Below, piece by piece: positions 34,621 through 46,915 of a stretch of DNA of 64,000 nt. The position numbers and the translations under genes are program-made. The notes beneath the pieces are model-generated. The model worked only from the letters and a program-made list of their open reading frames with translations. It was not told the DNA's origin and did no database searches. This stretch comes from Celoporthe dispersa (lineage: Eukaryota > Ascomycota > Sordariomycetes > Diaporthales > Cryphonectriaceae): NCBI GenBank assembly GCA_016584495.1, contig WAID01000013.1:992001-1056000 (forward strand), given 5' to 3'. Position 1 is the first letter of the stretch. Each line of letters opens with the position of its first letter.

Positions 34621-37600
34621 TTTGTACTGGGACAGACATGAAGACATGAAGACAGATCGCCACGGAGGAGAAAAACAAGAGAAGAACAAAAAGGCCCAGG
34701 TAGGGAGCACAATTCGATAGTCCTCGAGTTGATTACCTGCCCCATCTTGGAACTATCATGCATCGACGAAGGGGGTTGAGGCGGTTGGTGGTGACGCTAA
34801 TCCTCCTGGGACAGCCACCCCAAAAACGAAAGGGCGGGAGAGCCCCGATTTGGAATTTGGGCATCTACTACTGTAGATGGTACTACCAAGCTAGATAGCA
34901 ACGGGTCAGGGATGGGATGGGATGGGATGTGCAGGCTTGGCAGGAGCAATCCATGCTTGCTACCTCATCCCTCACCCCAGTTCTTCCCCCTCCCTCCACG
35001 ACGGCGACGGCGACGACGACGACGACGGCGTGCCCACAAATGTGCAGACGCAAGTCCAGGGAGGATGGATACGGTGGATGGATGATGACAGTTAGATGGG
35101 CTCGAAGAACCCTTCCTAATTTGCGTTTACGAATCCTCTCTGGCTGCTGATGCAACACCACCGGTCCTTCTGTCCATTCCCGGCGACCTTTTTTTCTCCT
35201 CCAGGAGCGCTGCAGTCTACAAGAGATTCGAAAGCCCCCCTCCCCCCCCTCTCTCTTGAGAATACCTCCTCCTGTCATATCATTTTCATATCTCCTGTTC
35301 TGCGTTCAATAACCCAGCTCTCTATCGACACGCTATAGCCTGTTTCGATGCCGGCCCTCACGCGACGACACCGATAGACCTGATGCAGGCACAGGCACAC
35401 GCACACATGCATCACCGGATAAACTCTTTTGCTTGATGGTGGAGGGGGAAAAGCACCTCATGAGCCACCCATCTGTGTGGCAAGCTGCAACAATCCCCCC
35501 TCCTCGTCGGGGCGTCGCATGACCTCTCATTTGACCTGCGTCGATGGTTGGTGATGACAGCAGCACGCTGTCGAGACATGAAACAGTGGAGCCGGTGTAG
35601 AGAACCACCCCCTGCCGGATGCGTCCCAGGGGTTGCGCTGTCGAGGTGGAGGTCGACTCCTCTTCCGGTTAGCAGGAGGATGAATAGAGAAGGAGCAGAG
35701 GAAAAGATACTCTTGTGGATGTACTACTGCCGTGGTGTAAGTCCGTAAGCCCTGTGCCTTCAGCCCATGTTGTTGTTGAGCCGACGGATGGGATGCCTTT
35801 CCTCAGAATGGGCCGCTTGGTCTCCAGACCCGGACGACAGACGACGTCAACAATTAACAGCAGGACAGACAGATAGACAGAAAGGCATGAACTGCCTAGC
35901 TGTGGTCCTGGCCCTCGAGAACGGGCTAGGCCGGAGGGGATGGGAAAGAGCATCACATCTAGGCAAGCAATAACAAACACACAAGCACAGTCATCATCAG
36001 CCCAGCCGCCTGTCAACCCTCTCTCACGTTCGTCCGAGCAACCAACGCGACAAAGCTGTTTCCGGGGAAGAGGGTCCAGAGCCAGCCACGTCTCGGCCCC
36101 ACGGATACCTGCCTGCGCCAGGAATGCTGTAGCAGCCGCCTTGCCGCCGCATCAGGCTCGCAGCAGGTCCGGCCACACCTGAGAAGGCCAGACTACTGCT
36201 TACTTACTCAGGTACGCCGGCTGGCCGGTTGGCGCATCTCGTTCGTACGTACGGAGACGGCAGAGCTCTCAGCCCCTTCATGACATCGTTTCACGAGTCG
36301 AGAGAAAAAAAGGAAACTCCCGAATGCGCCCCCGCCCTCGGCCTCTTTCATTGTCCATCGCGCGCAGCCAAGAAGAGAGACACCGTCCGTCTCAGCTCTC
36401 GGCGGCTTGAGGATCGTGTAGCAAGCAAGCCCAGGCGCGAAGGCACCGAGAGTTTAGATGGTCTACGCCCAGTGCCCGCCAAGCCAGCCCCGGAGGTGGT
36501 GGTCGAGCTTATCCCGCCCTCGGTCCTCCAGCCCCGGTCCGGGACTTTTGTGGGAGGATCGCTTCTCGTCTAGTGCAACAACCCGCAGAGAGAGGATTTG
36601 AAATTCAAGGAAGAGAGAAAAAAGAAAACGAAAAGGCTTACTAAGTACTACAAAGAAAAGGCACGGTACGGCTACAGGCCTGGGTGTGTACCCCCTCCTC
36701 CTCACGCCAGCGCTGCAAGTCGGGTCCACCCACCTACTACCCGATCCACGCCACACCACCTCTCCGGATTCATTATCCACACCCAGCAGCACCCTCGCGT
36801 CCTCCGCCGTGAAACGAAACAACGTCCCACCTGCACTGCTGGTTAGCAGTGGATCTGCCCGTACTTTAAAAAAGAAAGAGACAGCAATTTAAATATGCGC
36901 AGGAGCCGACAGGCATTCGACTCTCCGACGGTCGTCCGAGGCAAGAAAATCTGCTCGACACCCAACCTAGCTAGCATTACTATAGTATGTACCATAGTAG
37001 AGACTACTCCCAATTACTAGATCAGTGCGGAAGCCCCGGGCACTGGGCTCGGCGGCTTTTCCCCAAGTTTGTCCTTTTTTTTCTTTCTTTTTTTCTTCTC
37101 TCGCTCTCTTGGCAATGGCGTCGTCGGGTTCGACCATCGCGCCCAGCTTTTTTTGAAACGCCCGCCGCGTGTTCCTGGGCGCCGGATCCAGGGGTGGGTG
37201 GGTGGGAAAGCAGCTATCGCCATTTGCGGATGCGCTGGCGTTTCTTTTGTTGGTGCCAGCAGGGACTCGGTTCCAGCTGGCTGGTACGGATGGTTAGTGA
37301 GCTCGCACAGGGCTTCGCTGTCTTGTATTATGTACCTGCTCAAGCTGCTGTAGCAGGCTTAGGAATTGCATGCAGCCTCTCAGCGCTGGGCTTGGACTAG
37401 TGAGTAAGTACTTGGGATTTCTAGGATTTCGGGGGGAGGGGGAGAAGTGTTGTACGGAGTACAACTTGGTCCTTCTGTGTACAGCGGGCGAAATTTGCTC
37501 CCGATTTGGGAATCGCAGATGGGTATGTGTAAGCAAGCCTATAGGACTACTATGGTATCACTTGCGGTTGGTGTTCATACTACTGTACATATCACGATGT

Positions 37601-38950
37601 GGTGGTCCCCGTTTCACGGCCGTGGGCCTATGCAATGAAGCTGCAACAGGTCTTCTGCCGAGGACGTCTTCCGAAAGAGCAGACCGACTGTATTACTGCC
37701 AAAAGGTGGTGGGCTTTTTGCATGCATGGCACTGATCATCCCCGTCCCCACCCCCGAGTGTTGCTGCATCTATGTACTATGTATGTCTGTATGCCCGAGG
37801 CGGGGCTGGTTATCAGAATCCAATTATTGTTCACCCATCGAACTCTCTCACTGCGGCCCAATGACGGTCGAATACGCCGGTCCTCCGTTTTTACATGCAT
37901 ATCACTATGGTAATGTGCGATGCCAGCACAGACAGTGTATATCCACTTTTTGTTTCCTTTTTTTTTTTTTTTTTTTTTTGACAGGGCTACACTATGCGTA
38001 CCGCAAAATTGAATATAGGTCCTCACCCCCCCCCCCCGGGTGAAACAGACAGAGAATCCTCGGAGAGCCTGTCCACCAATCGTCGGCATGATGGGACCGA
38101 GGGATGGAAAGATCGCCCACAGCAGGTGGACCCGTGCCCTCGGATAAGCTTCTCCAGACCTTTCTTGGTGATCGGCGAGGGAGGAGGGTGGGATGCTGAA
38201 CAGGGAAGCCAGCCAACCAACCAACCATGGACATTTATTCCCCCTTTGCTCGCAACGCTGGTCATCTCGTGAGCAGGCCAGGTGCCAGCCGGTCAGCCAG
38301 CCGACAGCTAGAATCTGGGCCACGAGATGATGATATCAGCAGCACCGACGACAAAGGTGTCACAGAGTAGAGGATCCGAAGATAGGGCAGAGCGAATAGA
38401 GATAGCTGTCTGCATGAGGCCGGGGGGGCAAAAGAAAAAAAAATCCATCTGCCAGAGGAGACTGGCTGCAGCAACCACCACCACCACAACAACAACCGGG
38501 TCTCGATCCCCTCCTACTGCATGAAATATCCACTTCCCCCTACGGAGCCCTCCCTATTCCACACCTTAGCGCACGACCCGATCTGGCAAAGATGACAATG
38601 ACAACATGGCAGAGCGTGGGTCAGAAGGGTGTGGCACCCATGTGCAAGGTATTGTGTTTGTGTCTCCCTATTTGTCCATTTCAATAACCTCTCTGGCCCA
38701 CACGAGCTTGCGGCACAGGACGGCCCCGAACCGATCAGCAAGCGGAAGTGCCACAAGTGCCCTTATGCACTAAGAGAAAAAGAAATGTTAGTTAAGTAGG
38801 GAAAGCCCAAGCATTCCTGGTCCGCCTCCGCCGCCCTCGCTCGGGGAGGTGGGCGCCGAGATCTGACGTGCGCGCGCCGTGATTGGCTTATTGGGTTTGT
38901 CTCGACAAGAGAAAAATAAAGGCGAGAGATAAAGAGGAAGGGAGGAGAAA

Positions 38951-38974
38951 GAGAGAGAGAGAGAGAGAGAGAGA
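38951..38974. repeat. GA dinucleotide repeat
   Basis: Twelve GA units in a purine-rich stretch upstream of the cyclin gene. Confidence 0.9.
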
Positions 38975-41900
38975 ATGAGAAAGGGAAAGAAGAAAAAAGA
39001 GAGGCCAATAGGGAGGGAGGATGTATCCCGGCTGGCACCGATGATCCCACACATATGCCAGGGAAAATGGCTCACGAGTTGAGGATCTAGAAGGAGGGAG
39101 AAAAGGGATCACGAGTGCAGTGTGAGCAAGTAAGTGCATGGGACCTCCCTTGGTCCTGGTGGTGGTGGTGATCAGGCCTCCGCAGCAAGTACTGCAGTAT
39201 GTATCGCCTGAACAACCCTTAAGTGGCAAGCATAAGGGATGGGGGTCAAGTTTTCGCTTCCATGTCCCTGGATTGCGGTTGGATGTCCTTCTCCTCGCTG
39301 ATCTTGACAAGGTCAGCCAGCCACACGAACGACTCGAGTTTTTTTTTTGCCACGAGGACGACCACAGACAGCAGACCCGAGACAAACCCTCCCTTTACTT
39401 ACTTTAGCACCCACGCCACAGGCAGATCGCAGCAGAGCTCTCGCAGCAGCGTCGATGGTGGCGCCACTGTCATCACCCATCGGCCATTTCCAACCACTAC
39501 GAACCAGCTGGTTCCCAGGGCCGAAACCGGCTGGAAGCACGTCTCTCTGGGGCGACATACTATGTAGGTATACAGCTGACACGGAAGATGCTCGAGGCCT
39601 CTGGGCACCTGGAACCCGGCAGCAGGTTAAGGTGGCACGGCATTTCCCGGCCTCCGCCTCGCGTGCCCAGGGCACCCTCCCATCCACCACCCACACCTTA
39701 TCCGATATGGCAGTAGTGAGGCCTGCGATCCACGACGAGGGGAAAGCAGTAAGACCAAATCTTCTCACCCTCCTCGTTTCTCCCAGATGAGGCAGCTCAC
39801 GGACAAATCAAACCAACCCACCCCCACCCCCCAAAAAAAAAAATCACAGCCCGTCGCCCTGCATGCTGAAGAACCTCTCGCGATATGTGAGAGGACGAAA
39901 TAGACAAGAGAAGATGGGCGGCCTTCTCCCCGGTGGAGGGTGTGTAGACCTTCCACAGGAGAGGACGACCGGTACCCGGGGGCGGAGCACGTCAATAATT
40001 CAGCTGGTGGTGGTCATTCGGTTCTATCACATTTGTCGACGCCCTAGAAAATGTGGCGGATGACACTTGACTGTGCAGCGATGAAACCCGGATGCCACCC
40101 ACCTTCTTTGCGCGAGGAAGAAGATGACCAATGGGAATAGCCGAGACCGGCTCTTTGGCGTTTTGCTATTTTTTTTCTTCATATATATCATTTTCTGCCT
40201 CCTTGTGTGTGTATGTCTTAGAGTTCAGCCACTCTAGGGTATCAAGACGACATTTTACGACCATAATGATCATCATCATCATCATCATCATGATCAGCCA
40301 GCTGGGCCGCACACGCGCATGCCGAGATCAAGGTTGGACGACTCATGATACCATCCGATGTGCACCCTTCAGACACACAGAGGGTGGGTTGTGCAGCAAG
40401 GAACATCGTGTCATCTGCTCGTGAAGAAAAGAAAGAAAAAAAAAAAAAAGTCCCCAACATTTGCATCAGGCCAAGCAGAGAGGGCAACACGCCCGCCCTG
40501 CTATAGTAGTATGCCCTATAGCGATACTGTATACACACTATAGTCGCAGTAGCAGCGTACGCCGTCCCTGCAGCCCCATCCACAACATGCCAGCATGAAA
40601 CTAAGACCAGGATCCCTCTTCATCCTAATCTTGACCGCCAGACAGACCGCCTGTGCAGTCGATCCCCAAGCGCGTCTCGCGGCCGTAACATCGCCGCCCA
40701 TTTTTCTTCTTCTTTCTGAGTCACAGCGTGTAAAACAACACAACATGCTATAGTACAACGCATTGATCAACATTCAAGAACCATAGTATCGTAACACGCC
40801 GTCGTTTCCCCCCCCCCCTGAACCCCGCGACAAGGGCGCGCGCCGCCTCATGGCCGCAGCTCCTCGGGCCAAATCAGGCCTCCTCTGGTCCCCTTCTGAT
40901 TCGCAGCACTAGACAGCACGGCTTGCTGCTATGTGCCGTACTACAACCATGGTGATCTGTTGCCCGCCTGAGGCGGCTACAGCATGGGCCGCGGCCGTGG
41001 CTGAGGCGGTTGATCAAACCACACCTTTCTTTTTTTTTCTTTTCTTCCTTTCCTTCTTCATTTCTTCCTCTCTATTTCCCACTTAACTTGGGGCAAACGG
41101 TTAAGCGCGTTAACAAGTAGGACAATGCAATTTCGCTTATTTGTTTATTTTGGCGCCGACCGGCCGGAAAAAGGCTCTGGGCGCCAAAAACAAGTCAGCA
41201 GCGGAAGGAAATATGAGTGGGGGCTAAACGCAAGCGCGCGCGATCTCTTTCTCTCTCTCTCTCCGAAAGGGCCTTTCATTTCCCTAAAGGAGGAAGGAAA
41301 AGGAAGGAGGAAGAAGAAGAAGAGAAAATACGAGGTATTTGGGCGCTTAATGTTTGTTCGTCGACAGCCGCGCGGATGGGTGAGCAGTCGCCCTTCTATT
41401 TTTCCTAGGGGAAAAGGAAAAAAAAAGCCTGAGAACAACAAAAAAGAAAAAAAAATCATCATGCATCATGCCATCGGAAACACCTGCACCCTGGACCCCT
41501 TGGCATCTAGGCCGTTTCCCACGACCCGGGGTTATCTCTTTCTCACTACCAGCAACACAGCTGGGGCTGGAAGCGCCCCGTTCCGGGACTCCAGTACGGG
41601 CCACTGAGGTTCAGCTCCTCAAGGGGATCAAGACAACGATTGAGCTACCCGTCTGTCATTGTGCGCAGACCCAACCAGGTTCGTTTGTGTAAGTCGTCCA
41701 AATACGGCGTCCCTACTCCCTCCCTCCCTCCCTCTCTCTCTTCTTGGGGGTCGCAATCTCACCGGCATATGCTTGAATCCGGACGGAGCCGTGTATTGGC
41801 CCGTTGGGTCCTCTGGCTGTCTCGGCTGCGCTCGATTGGGGGCGCCGTGCTGACGGCAGGGCGCATCATATATACGGAAACGTTCTCACAGCCGGAATAG

Positions 41901-42340
41901 GCGGGTGAGAGCCTCAGAATGACAGGAATGACAACAAAATCCGGGGCGTGAGAGAGGTGGCGGAGGGATGGAGGGGAGGCAAAGAGTGATTGATTGACTG
42001 TTGGGCCCAGCCTTTTCTTTTCCTTTTGGCCCGCAGGATTGCTATATCGAGAAGGGCGGGGGGAGACGTGCATGCATGAGCATTTTTGTCCTCGGTCTTT
42101 TCCGGGTCCACGGTGCTGGTTCGAGTGAATGATGGCTGTGCTTGATGCAGGATGGGCGGGTGGGTGGGTGAGAACTTTGTGAGACCCGAGAGGACGTGTC
42201 ACGCTGCTGTATGCTTCTCCTGCTAGAGAGTTTCCGTTTTGGGGTGAAGAGGGAATTTTGGCCCCCTGGCTGTTGCTACGCCACGGCTGGACGCCTACAC
42301 GAATGTTTCCTGATCTGGAGTCCTGGTCTCTCTCTCTCCG

Positions 42341-42365
42341 TGTGTGTGTGTGTGTGTGTGTGTGT
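42341..42365. repeat. TG dinucleotide repeat
   Basis: About twelve TG units in non-coding DNA. Confidence 0.9.
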
Positions 42366-43382
42366 ATGTATGACTAGGAAGGGACAAGAGAGGGAGAGGA
42401 ACTGAGGGAGCCTGAGGGTCGACCGATGGGTCACGGCCCTCGCCGCCGCTCGTCGCCAGGTGTCCCATTCCTCTGGCCGCTGGTGATGTCACGCGCGGCC
42501 TCCTTAGGTGGTAAGTAATAGAAACCGGCGTGGGAGGAGATGGATGATGAATGTCTGAGACGTCTCGTGTGCGACTTGGTGCCTGTTGCCTGGAAATTGC
42601 TTCGAGACATGGTGATGGCCATGTGAGTGGGACAAGTCCGCCTCGCAATGCGAGACCGGTTCATGGATGGTCAAGATTGTCGAGAGACATAACTGTACGG
42701 CGTGGAAAACGCGAGCTCGCATGTGCTGCAGCGGGAGAGGGCGCGAAGGTGACGACCATCTTTGGTCAGGGCTCGCTGGTGCGCCACGCTTAGGTTCGAG
42801 ATGTTGTTGTATGAGGGAATGAACGAGAGCAGGTGGTGGGTGTTATTGCCTGAAAGACTTTGCGCATAGCGTTCGACGGCTAATGCCACGGGGGTTTTCT
42901 GTTTTCTTTCTTTTTGTTTCGGCTGCTCAGCTATATCGTTTGAGTGTATCTTACTCTTGTCTCTCATGTCTTATTGCGGTGTCTACCTCTATTGTCCACA
43001 ACAAAAAGTCACCCACATGATTGACTGACTCTCGATCAGTCTCCTCCATGTCATACACTTCCTGTATGTGAGGGTCTTCAGGCTGGCTCCGGTGACTTCG
43101 GCTCACGTCCTCGCAAAACCCATCATATCGCAGAAGATTTTGATGGTATAATCACTGTCTGACTTGTTGTTGGCCACCACCGTTATGACCTGCGACTTGG
43201 TCCCATATCCCATGAGATCAGAAGTGGTGGACGACGGCGGTCTGGTCGTCTACTTCACCTGCCGAACCCGGCTTGGGCTAGAAGGCGAGAAGTCGATGAC
43301 GGCCGATGGGACGAGGTCTCAATGGAGCGTGTTCTCGACAAATATCCAGTCCGGTGCATCAGATTCTCCTGACAGGTTCTGA

Positions 43383-44563
43383 TCAGTCCCTCATCTGCCT
43401 CACATTCAGGTTGATCCTCTTGTTCTTCATCCAGCCCCGCCACTCCTCATACTTGCCATCTTCCGCCGGCCAGTCCTCGAGATAGTCCGGACACGTCCCT
43501 TTGAGTACCTTGGGCACGCCGTGCCATGCGTAGCGGGCCTCCTGCGTCATGTAGATGGCATCGCCTGATCTAATCCGCAGCAGGAGATGCTCCTTTTCGC
43601 TATTCGCAGGGCGGTCCTCTTCGGACATCTTGCCGATATCGTTGGGCGTAATCACTATGCCGATATATTAGTCCCACAAATTGGATGCCTTCTATTTTTG
43701 TTTAGATAACTCACTGAAGAGCGCGTCACAACCCATACTCAGGCTCACCAGCCCCTTGTCCGTCTCCTCGGATACATCCCGGTGCATCATCATGGTGTCC
43801 CCTGGCGTGTAGAAGTTCACGATGGCTGCCTGCGCTAATGTCTCTGGGAATAGTGTCTCAAGGAGGCCCGCGACATCGCGGGGGAACTCGGGTGGCCTCT
43901 CGCCCGGATACATGCGGTTTGTCCAGTCGTACTGGCCCCCCAGCGTGACCCAGTGCAGCTTCCGCTCCAGGACCTGCTTGATGGAGAGGGGCTTGTGCAC
44001 GGAGGGATCTTTGGGGATGAATTTGGTGTCCGAGTCCGGTGGATAGGTGAAGAATGATGCGGGCTGGCCTGTTTCATCGTGTTCTGGGTAGGGAAGGTCA
44101 TAGTGTAGATGCATGTTTGTCTGGTGGTGAGGCTGGCTGAGGTCTCTGTGAACGAGACGGGACAGGAGGGTCCTCTGGATACTTGGCGGTATGAGGTTCG
44201 GGACGATGAGGAGCCCTGATGAGGTTTAAGTGGTCAGTTTTTAAGGAACATCTCTACGTGGTCTCAAGGGCAAGGTCTGTACCGACCTGGTAATAGAGCA
44301 TGATAATAGACAATGGCATCGTCATCCACCTGGGCTGAGGATGGGTCGTCCCCTACGAGGTGGGAAAAGGCCGTTCTTATTGTCTCAGCAGAGATGGTGC
44401 CTGCTTTTTGGAATTCGGCAGCCTTTTCAGGCACCGATAGATCATCGACCGCACCGCCCCTGAGCAGCTCTGCCTTTTCTGTCTTGGAGTAGCCCTTCCA
44501 TACCGCCCTCATGTGGTCTGACGGCTGCTCATGAGCATCCAGCGTGCTGAGATCGACCGTCAT
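43383..44563 (-). CDS. AlkB-type Fe(II)/2-oxoglutarate dioxygenase (ALKBH1-like)
   Basis: Three exons (minus): 44563-44287, 44215-43715 and 43654-43383, introns of 71 and 60 nt, both phase 1; 349 aa. The family removes methyl groups from nucleic acids by oxidation. The double-stranded beta-helix core has the iron ligands HxD in PGDTMMMHRDVSEET and a distal His in ARYAWHGVPKV, and the 2-oxoglutarate-binding Arg in KRINLNVRQMRD at the C-terminus. LGGQYDWTNRMYPGE is characteristic of the ALKBH1 group, which acts on tRNA and DNA in mammals. The N-terminal 100 residues are helical and poorly conserved. The gene is divergent from CDK1 across 1.2 kb. The start at 44563 is the first ATG of the frame and gives a normal family length. 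Confidence 0.93.
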
Positions 44564-45797
44564 ACTATCCGAACCCCACAGAGATACCCACAGCTCAGAA
44601 CTACTCGCCCAAGAGGTTTGCGGTTTGTGTAGGACTTGTCCTCTTTTTGTCTCTGTGAGAGGTGTTCTTGGTAGGGTAGAGATCCCGGCGCGGCTGTGCT
44701 GTCTCTCGTGGTTCTGGGGAATCTCTTGAGCTTTGCCCTTCGCGGCGTCTCACACGTTGATGGGCTGTTCAGGGTCTTGGTGTCTGTGTTATGGGTATCC
44801 TGTATTTCGTCCGAAAACAAAAGTACAAGTAAATGTGATGTTTTGGTAGTCTCTCTTCAACTCGGCCATGTTAAAATGACGAGAAACCACTTGAAGTGCT
44901 TGACTCAAAGTTAGGCCTGGTACGTACTTTTCGCCTACGTGGGTTGGGGCCGTTGAGACGCTCTTATCGATAAACCAGTGGCTGCTTCAGCCCCACTAAT
45001 CCCCCCTGGAGACAACTAAACAGGGACTCTTCCCCCCAAAGGCTCAGCCCAGTCCAACGACGCGTCTGGAAAGTAAACCAGTTTTCGATCGCGTCTTTGT
45101 CTGCCCGCCAATCATCCCTTTTTGCAGCAACAACAACAACAACACATCAGCCTCGACCGAGTCTCGACACCACCCACTCGAGACGGCCACCGAACCTAAA
45201 CGCTTCGAAAGTCCAACGACCAGAGCGAGGTGCGGTGCAGGTGACCGCTCGTGCACCTACTCAAGTTTCACTCATTTCTCGAGGCGAGCGACTCCAGACA
45301 ATCGAGGGGTATCTTGTTGCAAAAGGAGGGGCACATACACAACACCACAACAGCCAACTTGGAGCAACAACAGGTCCTAACAGGGCAGTAAAAGGTGCAG
45401 AGCCAGAGAGGTCCCCTTTGCTTCTCTTTCGTCCTCTGCTGTCCCTCTCAGCGGTTTTTCTCCCTTCGACGCTGCCACGTACCAAAACCCGGTGCCAGGT
45501 CCATCGACTTCACACTTTGCAACCACAACAACATCGTAGCTTGTTTCCACGACGGCAGCCAGATTACTACAACACGCTCGGCCAGTTCACTTTCTCTTGT
45601 GGCTCGAGGAATCACGCAACACCTAACGCCACATACCACCTTCACAACCTAGCCGTCGGGGACAAGAGAGAGACTCAACCAACACTTGCTTTCCAGGCAA
45701 GAACTTCCTTACCTATTTCTAGCACCAGTTGTTTAGTCTGAGAGGCTACTTGGAATTCTCGACTGACAGAAAATACAGCAGGCCTCCCGACGTCAAG
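44564..45797. other. Divergent promoter and CDK1 leader
   Basis: Head-to-head region between the AlkB-like gene and CDK1. A 214-codon open frame (45097-45741) rich in Thr, Arg, His and Gln ends 56 bp before the CDK1 start; it lies in CAA/CCA-rich leader sequence and was not accepted as a gene. It could act as an upstream frame if the CDK1 transcript starts early. Confidence 0.6.
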
Positions 45798-46915
45798 ATG
45801 GAGAACTATCAGAAGCTGGAGAAGGTTGGAGAGGGTTGGTCCTCCCTCACCTTGAACTAGACTGCTGAGTGTGTCGTCAAGGCTGACCGCATCGCGCAGG
45901 CACATATGGTGTGGTCTACAAGGCCCTAGACCGTCTCCACGACAACCGCATCGTTGCGCTCAAGAAGATCAGGCTCGAAGCCGAAGATGAAGGCGTTCCC
46001 TCCACCGCCATCCGAGAGATCTCCCTTCTCAAGGAGATGAGGGACCCCAACATCGTTCGCCTGCTCAACATCGTCCATGCCGACAGCCACAAGCTCTACC
46101 TCGTCTTCGAATTCCTCGATCTCGACCTCAAGAAGTACATGGAGGCCCTGCCCGTGGCCGACGGCGGCAGGGGTCGCGCGCTGCCCGAGGGCACGAGCGA
46201 CGAGCTCGCGAATCTAGGCCTCGGGTCCCAGATCATCAAGAAGTTCATGAGCCAGCTCTGCCACGGTGTCAAGTTCTGCCACTCCCACCGCGTGCTGCAC
46301 CGCGACCTGAAGCCCCAGAACCTGCTGATCGACAAGGAGGGAAACCTGAAGCTGGCCGATTTCGGTCTTGCGCGCGCCTTTGGCGTTCCCCTGCGCACAT
46401 ACACCCACGAGGTTGTGACCTTGTGGTACCGGGCTCCGGAGATCCTGCTGGGTGGCCGGCAGTACTCCACCGGTGTCGATATGTGGTCGGTGGGATGCAT
46501 CTTCGCCGAGATGTGCACACGCAAGGCGCTGTTTCCTGGTGACTCTGAGATTGATGAGATCTTCAAGATCTTCAGGTGAGTAGTTCTTTTCTCTCTCTCT
46601 CTCTCTCTGGCATGCTCATTGCATTGTGTGTGTGGTCTGCGATGCCCTTGGCTAACAACGACCCACAGAATCCTCGGCACCCCTACGGAGGAGTGTTGGC
46701 CTGGTGTTACGAGCTACCCAGACTTCAAGTCCTCCTTCCCTAAGTGGACCCGCGACGAAAAGCCGCTCTGCCAGAGCCTTGATCACCACGGTCTCGACCT
46801 GCTGGAGGCCATGTTGGTGTACGACCCAGCAGGTCGCCTTTCTGCCAAGATGGCCTGTAACCACCCGTATTTCGAGGACTACGTTCCCAGTGGCAACGGT
46901 TACTCACCCTACTAA
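45798..46915 (+). CDS. cdc2: Cyclin-dependent kinase 1 (Cdc2/Cdc28/NimX)
   Basis: Three exons: 45798-45834, 45900-46575 and 46669-46915; phases 1 and 2; 319 aa, the normal length for fungal CDK1. It is the main cell-cycle kinase, activated by G1, S and B-type cyclins. The N-terminus MENYQKLEKVGEGTYGVVY carries the inhibitory Thr14/Tyr15 pair. The cyclin-binding helix is the diagnostic PSTAIRE (GVPSTAIREISLLKE). Catalytic HRDLKPQN, DFGLARAFG and an activation loop with the Thr of TYTHEVVTLWYRAPE are intact. A short insert (PVADGGRGRALPEGTSDEL) is usual in filamentous fungi. The C-terminus HPYFEDYV matches the family. The micro-exon encoding the first 12 codons is joined at Gly13, a common position in fungal orthologues. 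Confidence 0.97.

Larger units (their letters stand above)
31784..43382. other. 11.6 kb without recognisable gene upstream of the cyclin
   Basis: Cyclin promoter and leader on the left, 3' flank of the AlkB-like gene on the right. Open frames of 60-203 codons occur on both strands, but none shows a domain, steady codon use or matching splice partners. Contents include tandem GGGCT (34595-34620), a GA repeat (38951-38974), a TG repeat (42341-42365), a T24 run (about 37957-37979), C12 (38026-38037) and C11 (40808-40818). The stretch may hold long regulatory DNA, a long spliced leader or non-coding RNAs. Confidence 0.5.

Noticed and set aside
37736..38323. 195-codon minus-strand frame with a Lys run
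   Set aside because: The Lys run is the T24 homopolymer read backwards; no domain or splice partner.
45097..45741. 214-codon frame before CDK1
   Set aside because: Thr/Arg/His/Gln-rich translation of CAA/CCA leader repeats with no family resemblance; treated as leader sequence.
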